64,000 nt of DNA from Porphyromonas pogonae. GTDB lineage: Bacteria > Bacteroidota > Bacteroidia > Bacteroidales > Porphyromonadaceae. The notes under the pieces are model-generated. The model worked only from the letters and a program-made list of their open reading frames with translations. It was not told the origin of the DNA and made no database searches. Shown piece by piece: positions 1 through 9,203 of the stretch. Position numbers and translations under genes: made by a program. Positions within the stretch are counted from its first letter, which is position 1. The number at the start of each line of letters is the position of its first letter. The stretch lies in contig NZ_CP143258.1 of the NCBI RefSeq assembly GCF_036320655.1, positions 1,612,001 to 1,676,000 on the forward strand. The letters run 5' to 3'.

Positions 1-222
1 GGAGCTATGATCATGATGTTTGATGGTTCTCTGTTTGCTGACAGTATTGGTGCTGCAGCTGCATGTATCAGTAACTCCGGCCCCGGAGTGGGGGCTTATA
101 TGGCTAATATGGCATCGGCAGGAGTATTATCAAAATGGGTATTGAGCTTCCTCATGCTTGCAGGGAGATTAGAAGTGTTTACAGTGATGAGTATATTGTC
201 CACTTCATTCTGGAGAAGATAA
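1..222 (+). CDS. trkH: TrkH-family potassium transporter, C-terminal end (partial)
   Basis: The frame is open from the left edge to a stop at 220-222, so only about the last 73 residues are present. They contain a glycine/proline-rich filter-like segment (NSGPGVGAY), a hydrophobic helix, and the family's characteristic tail with LAGRLEVFTV and a final SFWRR. This matches the C-terminus of TrkH/KtrB membrane subunits of potassium uptake systems. The rest of the gene, and any trkA partner, lies outside the window. It converges with the next gene; no obvious terminator hairpin is visible in the 44 bp between them. Confidence 0.85.
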   Translation, partial: GAMIMMFDGSLFADSIGAAAACISNSGPGVGAYMANMASAGVLSKWVLSFLMLAGRLEVFTVMSILSTSFWRR

Positions 223-266
223 ATCTTCCTTAAACCCTGTCGTCTCTGCCTTTTATTTCTTACTAT

Positions 267-611
267 CTATTTTAGCTTATCTGCCAGTATTTCTTCTGCT
301 ATAGCGACAGACTGTGTGCACGGTACTTTGAGATTTTGTTTAAGGTCCTTGCATGTCACTCCCCCTAATCTTTTACGGAATTCCTCCTCTATTTCTTGTG
401 CTTTAGCCGAGTCATTTATAATTTGTTTGGCCGCGTATAAAGCTCCGCATATTCCATTTTCGGCACGTCCGCCTCCTTTAGGACGATATTCTAATTCTAT
501 AGTCTCGTCAGAAAGTTTAGTAATATCTTGAAAAGACTTTTGTATGGCCTGAGCACAGTTCCAGTGGTTACTTTCATTATGAAAAAACTCTAAGGATTTG
601 TTCCTGTTCAT
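267..611 (-). CDS. C_GCAxxG_C_C family redox-type protein
   Basis: A 114-residue protein with the conserved cysteine pattern of the C_GCAxxG_C_C family: a Cys near residue 19 (NCAQAI), an ICGALYAA block near residue 55, and two later cysteines (TCKDL, PCTQS). Members are small cytosolic proteins thought to be redox-active or metal-binding, but their substrate is not established. The glycine-rich block here reads GICGALYA rather than the exact GCAxxG, a modest deviation. It is a single gene between convergent trkH and the pfp terminator. Confidence 0.75.
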   Translation of the reverse strand: MNRNKSLEFFHNESNHWNCAQAIQKSFQDITKLSDETIELEYRPKGGGRAENGICGALYAAKQIINDSAKAQEIEEEFRKRLGGVTCKDLKQNLKVPCTQSVAIAEEILADKLK

Positions 612-660
612 GTCGTGATATATTTATGTACTGTAAATTTAGTAAGAATATTAATAAGAA

Positions 661-696
661 ATTCGCTTTACAGCTCCAAAAAGCCGTAAAGCGAAT
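661..696 (-). terminator. hairpin terminator behind pfp
   Basis: Perfect 11-bp inverted repeat ATTCGCTTTAC / GTAAAGCGAAT with a 14-nt loop, about 30 bp past the pfp stop. On the minus strand it is followed by a T-rich stretch, as expected for an intrinsic terminator. Confidence 0.6.
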
Positions 697-727
697 AGAT
701 ATGATGTGAAAGCTATTTTATTATAAA

Positions 728-2377
728 CTATAGCTTGCTTTGCTCGAGTTCTAGTGTCTTGGATGGTTTATCGCAAAGCTCAGGACCTCCAAAATATTGT
801 ATAGGACCAGGGTAGATGTAACATACATCTTGTGCCCAAGTATCTCTATTTGCAACAAAATACTTGAACGGATTTCCATTCAGATCCACAAGTGCTTTTT
901 GAATAACAGGCTTCAATTCACCATGACGACGCTCCATATTCATCATCATTGTGGTAGGGATACCTCCTGCAATCCACTCTTCAGAAGGAGCTGTGGTATT
1001 CATGATAGAACTCATATAACCTGTAACTCCCGCTGCTGCCAAACATGCAGCATTACGCCCCAAAGCATAGCAATAGTCTGAATCGAAGTTTGATGGCATA
1101 GCACAACGGCCTTCATATCCGAAGAAGTGTGTGATTGTGGAGAATTTTCCATTGTATTTACCTTCTTCATGCCACTTATCAAGCCTAGCTTTTACCATCT
1201 CGGCAAGGAGCTTTTCTGTTTCAATAAGAGATACCTGTACATTACCATGAGGATCACGATCCAAAGTCAGCTGACGTGCAACCAATGTTGGTAAGCTTGA
1301 GTAGATAGCCGAATTCTTGGCAGAAAGTTTTCTTATTACATATTCTCTCTGTTTCTTGGCTCCGATAAGTTTGAATTCGGCCTCGTGTGATGCCATCAAG
1401 TCATTGAGTTCTGCAATAAGATGTTTCATAGCAGGGATAAACTCAATTAGCCCCTCAGGAATCAAAACCGTACCGAAGTTCTCGCCTTTAGAGGCTCTTT
1501 GCGCTACGATTTCTGCAATATAAGTAACCACATCGTCCAAGGACATGTTGTTAGCTTCTACCTCTTCAGAGATGATAGTCACGTTGGGTTGGACTTGTAA
1601 AGCACACTCAAGAGCTATGTGCGATGCTGAGCGACCCATTAGCTTGATAAAGTGCCAGTACTTGCGTGCTGAGTTACAGTCACGCTGTATATTACCTATC
1701 ACTTCACTGTAAACTTTGGTAGCTGTATCAAAGCCGAATGATGTTTCGATTTGATCATTCTTTAGGTCTCCGTCAATAGTCTTTGGGCAACCCAATACCT
1801 GAACCGGTGCATTGATAGACTTGTAGTATTCGGCCAATACGGCAGCGTTGGTGTTCGAATCATCACCACCTATGATAACCAAAACAGAGATGTTGAGTTG
1901 TTTGAGTATCTCAAGACCTTTGTCGAATTGTTCTGTTTCTTCAAGTTTTGTACGTCCCGAACCTATAATATCAAACCCTCCCGTATTACGGTATTCATCA
2001 ATAATATCAGCTGTGAGCTCTATATATTTATGTTGAACCAAACCATCGGGGCCCATCAAAAATCCATATAGCTTACTGTCAGGATTGATAGCTTTCAGAC
2101 CGTCAAAGATACCGGCAATGACATTGTGCCCACCGGGAGCTTGACCTCCGGATAAGATTACTCCACCATGAATGGGAGTGTTGTGTTGCTTTTTGTCCGA
2201 AGCTTTGAATGTCAGTTTAGGTAAACCATAAGTGTTAGGAAATAAACGTTTGATATCTTCCTGATCACTTACACTCATCGTATTCTCTCCCATCACGGGT
2301 TCTACTGCACCCTGAAGTGCTTTAGGCAACTTAGGAGCATATTTGCTCCTGGCCTCTTGCAATGGACTTTTTACCAT
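728..2377 (-). CDS. pfp: diphosphate--fructose-6-phosphate 1-phosphotransferase
   Basis: Full-length 549-residue pyrophosphate-dependent phosphofructokinase of the long clade. It reversibly phosphorylates fructose 6-phosphate with PPi in cytosolic glycolysis/gluconeogenesis. Diagnostic motifs are GGDDSNT (the second Asp in place of the ATP-enzyme glycine marks PPi use), [10 protein letters not shown] with the PPi-type lysine, and MGRSASH for the sugar phosphate. The substrate-entry motif [10 protein letters not shown] lies near residue 77. The start [15 protein letters not shown] is typical of the family. It is monocistronic with its own terminator. Confidence 0.95.
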   Translation of the reverse strand: MVKSPLQEARSKYAPKLPKALQGAVEPVMGENTMSVSDQEDIKRLFPNTYGLPKLTFKASDKKQHNTPIHGGVILSGGQAPGGHNVIAGIFDGLKAINPDSKLYGFLMGPDGLVQHKYIELTADIIDEYRNTGGFDIIGSGRTKLEETEQFDKGLEILKQLNISVLVIIGGDDSNTNAAVLAEYYKSINAPVQVLGCPKTIDGDLKNDQIETSFGFDTATKVYSEVIGNIQRDCNSARKYWHFIKLMGRSASHIALECALQVQPNVTIISEEVEANNMSLDDVVTYIAEIVAQRASKGENFGTVLIPEGLIEFIPAMKHLIAELNDLMASHEAEFKLIGAKKQREYVIRKLSAKNSAIYSSLPTLVARQLTLDRDPHGNVQVSLIETEKLLAEMVKARLDKWHEEGKYNGKFSTITHFFGYEGRCAMPSNFDSDYCYALGRNAACLAAAGVTGYMSSIMNTTAPSEEWIAGGIPTTMMMNMERRHGELKPVIQKALVDLNGNPFKYFVANRDTWAQDVCYIYPGPIQYFGGPELCDKPSKTLELEQSKL

Positions 2378-2472
2378 AAATATTTAATGCTTATCTATAT
2401 GTTTTTAAAAGTTCTTTTTAAGCATTACAAATATCGCAAAAAATATTGGAAATACAGTTAAGTAAGTGTTTC

Positions 2473-3063
2473 TTATTTTAGTTGTTGTCTAAGATATACT
2501 TCAATCTCTTTACAACATTTACTTAAGTCATCGTTTATAAAGCAGGCATCAAAGTCTTTTGAATGGTTTATTTCAAACTCAGCTTTTCTGATTCTTTCCT
2601 CAATAACTTTGGAGGTATCGGTATTACGGTATTCGAGTCTTTTACGTAATGCATCGAGTGAAGGTGGTTTTACAAAAATGGTAAGGGCACTGGGACCATA
2701 CATTTTTTTAATGTTAAGCGCCCCTAAAACATCAATATCTAAAATTACATTTTTATCAAGAGCGTGTATTCTTGTAATTTCTGATTTTAGTGTTCCATAA
2801 AACTTACCGGGATAGACCTCTTCATATTCGATAAAGTCTTCCTGAGCTATACCTTTACGAAAGGCTTCTTCTGTGAGAAAATAATATTCCACTCCCTCTT
2901 GCTCAGCTCCTCGCGGAGGTCTACTTGTTGCAGAAATAGAAAAGCAAAGATTGAGCTCTGGTACATTGGACATGAGGTAATGAATAATAGTGCTTTTCCC
3001 TGTACCTGAAGGAGCAGATATAATGATTATTTTTGACACGGCTATTGGGTTTTTATGAAGCAT
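2473..3063 (-). CDS. gmk: guanylate kinase
   Basis: Guanylate kinase converts GMP (or dGMP) plus ATP to GDP in nucleotide metabolism. The P-loop SAPSGTGKST is followed by the GMP-binding SATSRPPRGAEQEGVEYYF segment and the FIEYEEVYPGKFYGT lid region; the overall length fits the family. The start is uncertain. I chose ATG at 3063 (196 residues). A GTG at 3039 gives a 188-residue protein beginning right at the conserved strand (VSKIIIISAPSG) and would stay clear of the recA terminator hairpin at 3069-3103. A TTG at 3075 lies inside that hairpin and is unlikely. Confidence 0.92.
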   Translation of the reverse strand: MLHKNPIAVSKIIIISAPSGTGKSTIIHYLMSNVPELNLCFSISATSRPPRGAEQEGVEYYFLTEEAFRKGIAQEDFIEYEEVYPGKFYGTLKSEITRIHALDKNVILDIDVLGALNIKKMYGPSALTIFVKPPSLDALRKRLEYRNTDTSKVIEERIRKAEFEINHSKDFDACFINDDLSKCCKEIEVYLRQQLK

Positions 3064-3068
3064 ATAAA

Positions 3069-3103
3069 CCGCCAAAATCCTAATGAAATTAGGGCATTGG
3101 CGG
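3069..3103 (-). terminator. recA terminator hairpin
   Basis: Long imperfect stem between recA and gmk: CCGCCAA...ATTGGCGG outer arms with CCTAAT / ATTAGG inner arms. On the minus strand a short T-rich run follows. It separates the bcp-recA unit from gmk and bears on the gmk start choice. Confidence 0.6.
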
Positions 3104-3122
3104 CTTATTGTGAATTAATGAT

Positions 3123-4163
3123 CTATTTATGCTCTGTTTTGATGGCTTGTGTGATCTTATCTATCAATTCCTCCATCAATTCAGGATTATCTTTTACTGT
3201 TGATTTTGCAGCTTCACGGCCTTGTCCCAGTTTAGTATCGCCATAGCTAAACCAAGATCCGCTTTTTTTGATGATATTGAGATCCGTACCTAAGTCTATG
3301 ATCTCACCTGTCTTGGATATACCTTCTCCATATACGATATCAAAATCTGCTTTTCTGAATGGTGGAGCCACTTTGTTCTTTACCACCTTGACACGTGTAA
3401 GGTTACCCAAAATCTCATCTCCATCTTTTATTGGTGTACTCTTACGTATATCAAGTCTTACAGAAGCATAGAACTTCAAGGCGTTACCTCCGGTAGTAGT
3501 TTCGGGATTACCAAACATTACACCAATCTTCTCTCTAAGCTGATTGATAAAGATGCAGGTTGTATTTGATTTGCTTACAGCACCTGTGATTTTTCGAAGA
3601 GCTTGGGACATGAGTCGAGCATGGAGACCTACACGGCTATCTCCCATATCCCCTTCTATTTCAGCCTTTGGAGTAAGGGCTGCCACAGAGTCTATTACAA
3701 TGATATCTACCGCTGATGATCGGATAAGTTGCTCGGCTATTTCCAAAGCCTGCTCACCATTATCCGGCTGTGATATCCATAGGCTGCTTACATCAACTCC
3801 AAGCTTCTCAGCATATCCCGGATCGAAAGCATGTTCTGCATCAATAATAGCTGCTAGACCACCCGCCTTTTGAGCTTCTGCAATAGCATGAATAGCCAGT
3901 GTGGTTTTTCCCGAAGATTCCGGACCGTATATCTCAATAATACGGCCACGAGGATATCCTCCTACTCCCAAGGCTAAGTCCAAACCTATAGAGCCCGTAG
4001 ATATTACACTTACCGATTCTACTTGGTTGGCTCCCATATTCATAATAGCTCCTTTCCCATGTACTTTCTCTATTTTTTCCATGGCCATCTTGAGTGCCTT
4101 CAGCTTGTTCTCATCAGGTTGTTTTTTATGAGTATTAGCCGACTCAATAGTTTCTTCAAACAT
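3123..4163 (-). CDS. recA: recombinase RecA
   Basis: A 346-residue RecA. Visible features are the Walker A motif [11 protein letters not shown] near residues 79-89, a Walker B strand ([10 protein letters not shown]), and the L2 region with [16 protein letters not shown]. It polymerises on single-stranded DNA, drives homologous strand exchange and activates SOS cleavage. The C-terminus is short and acidic/basic as usual. It lies 29 bp downstream of bcp on the same strand, so the two are probably cotranscribed from the promoter near 4690. No LexA-type operator was recognised upstream. Confidence 0.97.
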   Translation of the reverse strand: MFEETIESANTHKKQPDENKLKALKMAMEKIEKVHGKGAIMNMGANQVESVSVISTGSIGLDLALGVGGYPRGRIIEIYGPESSGKTTLAIHAIAEAQKAGGLAAIIDAEHAFDPGYAEKLGVDVSSLWISQPDNGEQALEIAEQLIRSSAVDIIVIDSVAALTPKAEIEGDMGDSRVGLHARLMSQALRKITGAVSKSNTTCIFINQLREKIGVMFGNPETTTGGNALKFYASVRLDIRKSTPIKDGDEILGNLTRVKVVKNKVAPPFRKADFDIVYGEGISKTGEIIDLGTDLNIIKKSGSWFSYGDTKLGQGREAAKSTVKDNPELMEELIDKITQAIKTEHK

Positions 4164-4192
4164 ATTAGTAGTATGATATATTAAAATATTCT

Positions 4193-4648
4193 TTATTTAT
4201 CTGAGAGTATTTGATCTGCGTGATCTTTGGTTTTGACTTCCTTTCCTCTAAATATACGCTCAATTGTGCCCGATTCATTGATGATGAATGTAGTACGCTC
4301 TGTACCCATATACTTGCGGCCGTACATGCTTTTCTCTACCCATACACCAAAAGCTTGTTGAAGCGAGGTTTCCGTATCTGCAATGAGAGGGAATGGTAGA
4401 CTGTGTTTCTCGATGAATCCTTTATGACTCTTGGCCGAGTCTTTACTCACTCCTATTATCTGATAGCCTTGAGCTGAGAGGGCTCCTATTCCATCGCGTA
4501 AACTACAGGCTTCTGCGGTACAACCGGATGTATTGTCTTTCGGATAAAAATATAAGGCTATTTTTTTACCCGGATAATCTGATAGTCTTATTTCTTTGCC
4601 ATCCTGATCTTTACCCAATAAGTCAGGCGCTTTATCTCCTATTTGCAT
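4193..4648 (-). CDS. bcp: thioredoxin-dependent peroxiredoxin (Bcp/PrxQ type)
   Basis: A 151-residue PrxQ-class peroxiredoxin that reduces hydroperoxides with electrons from thioredoxin. The active-site stretch [19 protein letters not shown] carries the peroxidatic Cys and the resolving Cys five residues later, the arrangement of atypical two-Cys enzymes. The [21 protein letters not shown]-terminus is typical. It is followed closely by recA. It is the last recognisable chromosomal gene before the mobile island begins. Confidence 0.92.
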   Translation of the reverse strand: MQIGDKAPDLLGKDQDGKEIRLSDYPGKKIALYFYPKDNTSGCTAEACSLRDGIGALSAQGYQIIGVSKDSAKSHKGFIEKHSLPFPLIADTETSLQQAFGVWVEKSMYGRKYMGTERTTFIINESGTIERIFRGKEVKTKDHADQILSDK

Positions 4649-4688
4649 TTGTATAGATTTTTTATGAAGTAATATTGTCCTGTCATAA

Positions 4689-4696
4689 CAAAGTTA
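4689..4696 (-). promoter_or_regulatory. Bacteroidetes -7 box for bcp-recA
   Basis: TAACTTTG on the minus strand, a match to the TAnnTTTG -7 element, about 40 bp upstream of bcp. No confident -33 TTTG was assigned. Confidence 0.5.
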
Positions 4697-4739
4697 CTAC
4701 AAAAAAGTGAAATGCGGAAAGATATAGTGATAGAATTGA

Positions 4740-4929
4740 GTTACAAGGGTTTTAGTTGAAGTGGCGATAATTCGTGAAGCCATTACAATCCCTGCCGAAG
4801 CCAAATCCTGACGCCGCAACGTTACTTGTTCGTAACCATGCCCGAAAATGCGACAAACGGGCACGGAGGGCGAAACAAGACACTAAGGAATAGTGAGTTA
4901 CCGACAACTCACGCGAAAAATCCGGTTAC
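4740..4929. repeat. GTTAC/GTAAC cluster upstream of integrase (candidate arm-type sites)
   Basis: The 368 bp between bcp and the integrase hold no gene. GTTAC occurs at 4740, 4821, 4897 and 4925, and its complement GTAAC at 4832. Short dyads accompany them: GTTAC-ttgttc-GTAAC at 4821-4836, TGCCCG...CGGGCA at about 4839-4864, and GTGAGTT...AACTCAC at about 4894-4911. Similar clusters flank the other integrase genes here (near 30.4 kb and 47.6 kb). They are plausible integrase or excisionase binding sites. The exact attachment point was not identified. Confidence 0.4.
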
Positions 4930-5016
4930 GGAAAAAGATTGCGCCGTTCCTCTCCGTTTTGCGTACCGACACCGGACTCTTCACCAACTAATTTTGAAAC
5001 CAAAAAATTAAGGACA

Positions 5017-6252
5017 ATGAAGAGTACATTTTCAGTAATCTACTACCTCAAGCGTCAGGTAGTGAAAAAGGACGGGACAGTTCCCGTCATGGGACGCATC
5101 ACAGTTGACGGCAGCCAAACGCAGTTCAGCTGCAAGCTGACTGTCGATCCGAAATTGTGGGACACCAAAGGTGGACGTGTCACGGGCAGAAGCACGGCGG
5201 CACTCGAAACGAACCGTATGCTTGACAAGATGCGGGTACGCATCAACAGGCACTATCAGGAAATCATGGAGCGTGATAATTTCGTCACAGCGGAGAAAGT
5301 CAAGAACGCATTTCTTGGACTGGAACACCGCCATCATACACTTATGCAGGTGTTCCGCCAGCACAACGAGGACTACGAGAAACAGGTGGAGGCAGGCATG
5401 AAAGCCAAAGGCACGCTGTTGAAGTACCGCACCGTTTACAAGCACCTGCAAGAGTTCCTCGACATCCGCTACCATGTGAAGGACATCGCCCTGAAAGAGC
5501 TTACCCCGGCTTTCATCTCCGATTTCGAGATGTTCCTGCGCACGGACAAGCACTGCTGCACCAATACCGTGTGGCTGTATGTCTGCCCGCTACGGACGAT
5601 GGTTTTCATCGCCATCAACAACGAGTGGCTGACACGCGACCCGTTCCGCGAGTATGAAATCAAGAAGGAGGAAACGACACGCAGTTTCCTGACCAAAGAG
5701 GAAATACGCCTGCTGATGGACGGGAAACTGAAAAACGCCAAACAAGAACTGTACCGTGACCTCTACCTGTTCTGCGCCTTCACCGGGTTATCGTTTTCGG
5801 ATATGCGCAGCCTCACAGAAGAGAATATCCGCACCTACTTCGACGAACACGAGTGGATAAACATCAACCGCCAGAAAACGGGCGTGGTGTCCAACATCCG
5901 CCTGCTCGACATCGCCAACCGCATAATCGGCAAATACCGGGGGCTGTGCGAGGACGGCAGGATATTCCCCGTACCGCATTATAACACGTGCCTTGCCGGT
6001 ATCCGTGCCGTCGCCAAGCGTTGCGGCATCACCAAGCATATCACGTGGCATCAGAGCCGCCACACGGCAGCCACGACGGTATTCCTCTCCAACGGCGTAC
6101 CCATCGAAACCGTCAGTTCCATGCTCGGACACAAGAGCATAAAGACGACGCAGATTTACGCTAAGATAACGAAAGAGAAACTCAATCAGGACATGGAGAA
6201 CCTTGTGGCAAGATTGAGCGGCATTGAGGAATTTGCAGGTTGCACCATCTAA
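5017..6252 (+). CDS. tyrosine-type integrase (Bacteroidales ICE family)
   Basis: A 411-residue site-specific recombinase. The N-terminal arm-binding domain begins MKSTFSVIYYLKR, followed by a SAM-like core-binding domain near residues 110-200. The catalytic domain has an FTGLSFSDMRSL box. Catalytic residues are visible in HITWHQSRHTAA (HxxRH) and LGHKSIKTTQIYAKI, which holds the nucleophilic Tyr. I chose the ATG at 5017 because it gives the conserved family N-terminus; the frame extends upstream to 4939 without similarity. The next gene follows 12 bp later. Its high GC differs from the neighbouring chromosome. Confidence 0.92.
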   Translation: MKSTFSVIYYLKRQVVKKDGTVPVMGRITVDGSQTQFSCKLTVDPKLWDTKGGRVTGRSTAALETNRMLDKMRVRINRHYQEIMERDNFVTAEKVKNAFLGLEHRHHTLMQVFRQHNEDYEKQVEAGMKAKGTLLKYRTVYKHLQEFLDIRYHVKDIALKELTPAFISDFEMFLRTDKHCCTNTVWLYVCPLRTMVFIAINNEWLTRDPFREYEIKKEETTRSFLTKEEIRLLMDGKLKNAKQELYRDLYLFCAFTGLSFSDMRSLTEENIRTYFDEHEWININRQKTGVVSNIRLLDIANRIIGKYRGLCEDGRIFPVPHYNTCLAGIRAVAKRCGITKHITWHQSRHTAATTVFLSNGVPIETVSSMLGHKSIKTTQIYAKITKEKLNQDMENLVARLSGIEEFAGCTI

Positions 6253-6264
6253 AAAAGAGGAGCC

Positions 6265-6627
6265 ATGAAACGTGACATAATCATCATAGATAACAAGGCG
6301 GTCAGCGTAACCGGTAACGACGTATGGATGGCCGCCACCGAAATCGCCGGACTGTTCCATACGACCGTCCCGGCAGTGAACGCCGCCATCAAAGCTGTCC
6401 GCAAGTCGGACGTGCTGAACGACTACAAGGTATGCCGTTACATGCAACTTGAAAACGGGCTGTACGCGGACGTGTACGCGCTTGAAATCATCATACCCGT
6501 CGCCTTCCGGCTGAACACCTACAACACCCACCTGTTTCGCACATGGCTGGTGGGAAAGGCACTCTCACAAGAGAAACGGCAGGCATACGTGATGTTCATA
6601 CAGAACGGAAAAACTGGGTATTGCTGA
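6265..6627 (+). CDS. RhuM-like small protein of mobile element
   Basis: A 120-residue protein with an N-terminal HTH-like section (AATEIAGLFHTTVPAVNAAIKAV) and a C-terminal block YALEIIIPVAFRLNTYNTHLFRTWLVGK. That block resembles the 'LDMII..GYRVNS..ATQFR.W' core of the RhuM family. Function unknown; a DNA-binding role is inferred. It lies 12 bp behind the integrase. Homologues occupy the same position behind integrases at 45.9 kb and 50.3 kb in this window, so the pairing is a recurrent module. Confidence 0.65.
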   Translation: MKRDIIIIDNKAVSVTGNDVWMAATEIAGLFHTTVPAVNAAIKAVRKSDVLNDYKVCRYMQLENGLYADVYALEIIIPVAFRLNTYNTHLFRTWLVGKALSQEKRQAYVMFIQNGKTGYC

Positions 6628-6649
6628 TTGCGCATACCCCATAAGACAA

Positions 6650-6690
6650 GAAACGGGCAGCACCACAAAAGGTGTCGCCCGTTTCCTTTT
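6650..6690 (+). terminator. bidirectional terminator between convergent genes
   Basis: Stem GAAACGGGC / GCCCGTTTC with an inner GACACCTT-like stem, followed by CTTTTT on the plus strand. It lies between the RhuM-like gene and the convergent HTH gene. Confidence 0.75.
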
Positions 6691-6701
6691 TCATGCCAGC
6701 G

Positions 6702-7007
6702 TCACTCCAGCGGCTTGCGGTAGTTCGCTTCCAGTACCTCGCGCAACCCCGTTTCCGGGTAAAGCACCTTCCCTCCCAAAAGTATGAAGGGCAACACGCG
6801 GTTGTTGCGGTATTCCTGCAAGGTGCGTCGGCTTACACGGAGCAGTTCCGCCACCTCGCCGTCCGTCAGGTAACGCTCCCCGTCCAGCGGAGGACGGTAA
6901 TTCTCCAGAAATGCGGACAGCCATTTTGAGCCTTTGCGCATATCCTGCATCACAGAGGCTATCGGCTCGTCTTCCATCGTAAAAACATCGTTGTTCTCGT
7001 TTATCAT
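6702..7007 (-). CDS. helix-turn-helix excisionase-like protein
   Basis: A 101-residue protein with a C-terminal MerR/excisionase-type winged HTH: LTDGEVAELLRVSRRTLQEYRNN followed by the wing VLPFILLGGKVLYPETGLREVLE. In Bacteroidales elements such proteins act as recombination directionality or regulatory factors near the integrase. I chose the ATG at 7007 because the following MINENNDVF is like family members; the frame runs to 7091 but would enter the truncated topoisomerase gene. Confidence 0.75.
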   Translation of the reverse strand: MINENNDVFTMEDEPIASVMQDMRKGSKWLSAFLENYRPPLDGERYLTDGEVAELLRVSRRTLQEYRNNRVLPFILLGGKVLYPETGLREVLEANYRKPLE

Positions 7008-7047
7008 AACTTCGGATTCAGTGGGTAAATAAATCAAATCATCTGCC

Positions 7048-9039
7048 GTGCGGATAGAGTGTACCGATAAGCGCCTTGTCCAGCTCGCCATGCCCGATGG
7101 CTACGGCGTGCGCGGTTTCGTCCGTGACAACCTCCCGATTATCCCCGACACCTTCACGCTCGTCCCCCGTCAGGTCAGGACGGAGAAAGGCTACAAGCCC
7201 GATAGCGGCGTGGTGTCGCAGATAAAAACAATCAAAAGGCTGTTCGGCACCAGCGACCAAATCATCGTGGCAACCGATGCCGGACGCGAGGGTGAACTTA
7301 TCTTCCGCTACCTCTACCACTACACGGGCAGTACCACTCCTTTCGTGCGCCTGTGGATAAGCTCGCTCACCGACAAGGCTATCCGCGAGGGATTGCGCAA
7401 CCTCGAAGACGGCGGCAAGTATGACAACCTATACCTCGCCGCCAAAGCGCGAAGCGAATCCGACTGGCTCGTGGGCATCAACGGCACGCAGGCTCTCTCC
7501 ATCGCCGCCGGACACGGCACATACTCCGTGGGGCGGGTGCAGACACCAACGTTGGCTATGGTATGTGAACGCTACTGGGAGAACCGCCGCTTCACGCCCG
7601 AAGCCTTCTGGCAACTCCATATCGCAACGGACGGTTGCGACGGCAAGGTCGTGAAATTCTCATCCTCTGAAAAATGGAAGTCGAAAGAACCGGCAACGGA
7701 GCTATATAATAAGGTAAAGGCGGCAGGCTTCGCAACGGTAACGAAAGCCGAGCGCAAGGAGAAAACGGAGGATACCCCGTTGCTGTACGACCTGACCACG
7801 CTTCAGAAAGAAGCCAACGCCAAGCACGGCTTCACGGCGGAGCAGACGCTTGAAATCGCGCAGAAGCTCTACGAGAAGAAGCTGATAACCTATCCGAGAA
7901 CGGGTAGCCGCTACATCCCCGAAGACGTGTTTGCCGAAATTCCCAAACTGCTCGCTTTCATCGGCACACAGCACGAATGGAAAGACAAGGTGCGGGCAAA
8001 AGCCATCCCGACACGCCGCAGCGTAGACGGCGGCAAGGTGACAGACCACCATGCCCTACTCGTCACGGGTGAGAAACCGCTCTTCCTCTCCAAAGAGGAC
8101 AATACCATCTATCAGATGATTGCCGGGCGCATGGTCGAGGCATTCTCTGAAAAATGCGTCAAGGACGTGACCGCTGTCATGGCGGAATGTGCCGGAGTGG
8201 AGTTTACCGTGAAAGGCAGCGTCATCAGGCAAGCCGGATGGCGTGCTGTCTATGGCGAGGAAAACAAGGAGGAAACCACCATTCCCGGCTGGCAGGAAGG
8301 CGACACGCTGACACTGAAAGCCTCTTCCATCACAGAAGGGAAGACCAAGCCCAAGCCGCTACATACCGAAGCCACCCTGCTGTCCGCAATGGAAACGGCG
8401 GGCAAGGAAATCGAGGATGACGCACTGCGGCAGGCGATGAAGGACTGCGGCATCGGTACTCCCGCCACACGCGCCTCCATCATCGAAACGCTCTTCAAGC
8501 GCGGTTACATGGAACGCTGCAAGAAATTGCTTGTCCCCACCGAAAAGGGGCTTGCACTCAATTCCGTGGTGAAGACGATGCGCATCGCCGATGTCGCCAT
8601 GACAGGCGAATGGGAGAAGGAACTGGCACGCATCGAGCGTGGGGAGCTGTCCGCCGATACCTTCCGCAAAAAGATAGAGGCGTACACGCGGGAGATTACC
8701 TCCGAACTGCTCTCATGCGACAAACTCTTCGGCAGCCGCGATTCCGGTTGCGCGTGTCCCAAGTGCGGCACGGGCAGGATGCGGTTCTACGGCAAGGTGG
8801 TACGCTGCGACAACACGGAGTGCGGGCTTCCCGTGTTCCGGCTGAAAGCGGGACGCACCCTGTCCGACGATGAAATCAAAGACCTGCTCACCGAAGGGCA
8901 TACCCAGCTGCTCAAAGGCTTCAAGAGCAAACAGGGCAAGAGCTTCGATGCCGTCGTCGCCTTTGACGGGGAATATAACACGACGTTCGTGTTCCCGGAG
9001 GCTAAAAAGGGCAAGAAATTTTCAGGACGGAAGAAATAG
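7048..9039 (+). CDS. topB: DNA topoisomerase III, 5'-truncated
   Basis: A 663-residue frame matching type IA topoisomerases from the end of the Toprim domain onward. It contains ATDAGREGELIFR (the Toprim DxD region), SVGRVQTPTLAM with the active-site region typical of TopB, LLYDLTTLQKEAN, LITYPRTGSRYI (catalytic Tyr), GIGTPATRASIIETL, and a C-terminal zinc-ribbon CACPKCGTGRM...CDNTECG. Missing is the N-terminal strand that normally reads like IAEKPS and supplies the catalytic Glu. The frame instead begins with a GTG and about nine unrelated residues before LVQLAMP. A stop at 7030-7032 precludes an earlier start. The protein is probably inactive, and the junction near 7070 marks a deletion or recombination. 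Confidence 0.85.
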   Translation: MRIECTDKRLVQLAMPDGYGVRGFVRDNLPIIPDTFTLVPRQVRTEKGYKPDSGVVSQIKTIKRLFGTSDQIIVATDAGREGELIFRYLYHYTGSTTPFVRLWISSLTDKAIREGLRNLEDGGKYDNLYLAAKARSESDWLVGINGTQALSIAAGHGTYSVGRVQTPTLAMVCERYWENRRFTPEAFWQLHIATDGCDGKVVKFSSSEKWKSKEPATELYNKVKAAGFATVTKAERKEKTEDTPLLYDLTTLQKEANAKHGFTAEQTLEIAQKLYEKKLITYPRTGSRYIPEDVFAEIPKLLAFIGTQHEWKDKVRAKAIPTRRSVDGGKVTDHHALLVTGEKPLFLSKEDNTIYQMIAGRMVEAFSEKCVKDVTAVMAECAGVEFTVKGSVIRQAGWRAVYGEENKEETTIPGWQEGDTLTLKASSITEGKTKPKPLHTEATLLSAMETAGKEIEDDALRQAMKDCGIGTPATRASIIETLFKRGYMERCKKLLVPTEKGLALNSVVKTMRIADVAMTGEWEKELARIERGELSADTFRKKIEAYTREITSELLSCDKLFGSRDSGCACPKCGTGRMRFYGKVVRCDNTECGLPVFRLKAGRTLSDDEIKDLLTEGHTQLLKGFKSKQGKSFDAVVAFDGEYNTTFVFPEAKKGKKFSGRKK

Positions 9040-9042
9040 TAT

Positions 9043-9050
9043 TAACTTTG
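9043..9050 (+). promoter_or_regulatory. Bacteroidetes -7 box upstream of DUF1896 gene
   Basis: TAACTTTG on the plus strand, directly behind the topB stop. It would start a transcript whose leader contains the hairpin at 9117-9146 before the DUF1896 gene at 9204. Confidence 0.4.
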
Positions 9051-9116
9051 CCACTTGTTCAGAGTAATGAATTGTTCTTCGATACCGGATTACACTCATA
9101 CTTTGGATTTAGTGGC

Positions 9117-9146
9117 GGCACTCGGAGGGATACCGAGTGCCTTTTT
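9117..9146 (+). terminator. terminator or attenuator in leader of DUF1896 gene
   Basis: Perfect 9-bp stem GGCACTCGG / CCGAGTGCC with a seven-base loop, followed by TTTTT. It may simply end topB transcription. If the promoter at 9043 is real it is an attenuator in the 5' leader. Confidence 0.7.
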
Positions 9147-9203
9147 CTTCCTTTTTTCCAACCGATTATCCCGTTAAATATCAATCCACTAAACTCCAAA
9201 GTA

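Noticed and set aside
4649-5016. A tRNA gene as the integration target at the island's left edge
   Set aside because: I looked for a cloverleaf with a T-loop consensus and found none; the attachment site remains unidentified.
5788-6531. A 247-codon minus-strand frame
   Set aside because: Antisense to the integrase and RhuM-like gene and without motifs; a shadow of GC-rich coding DNA.
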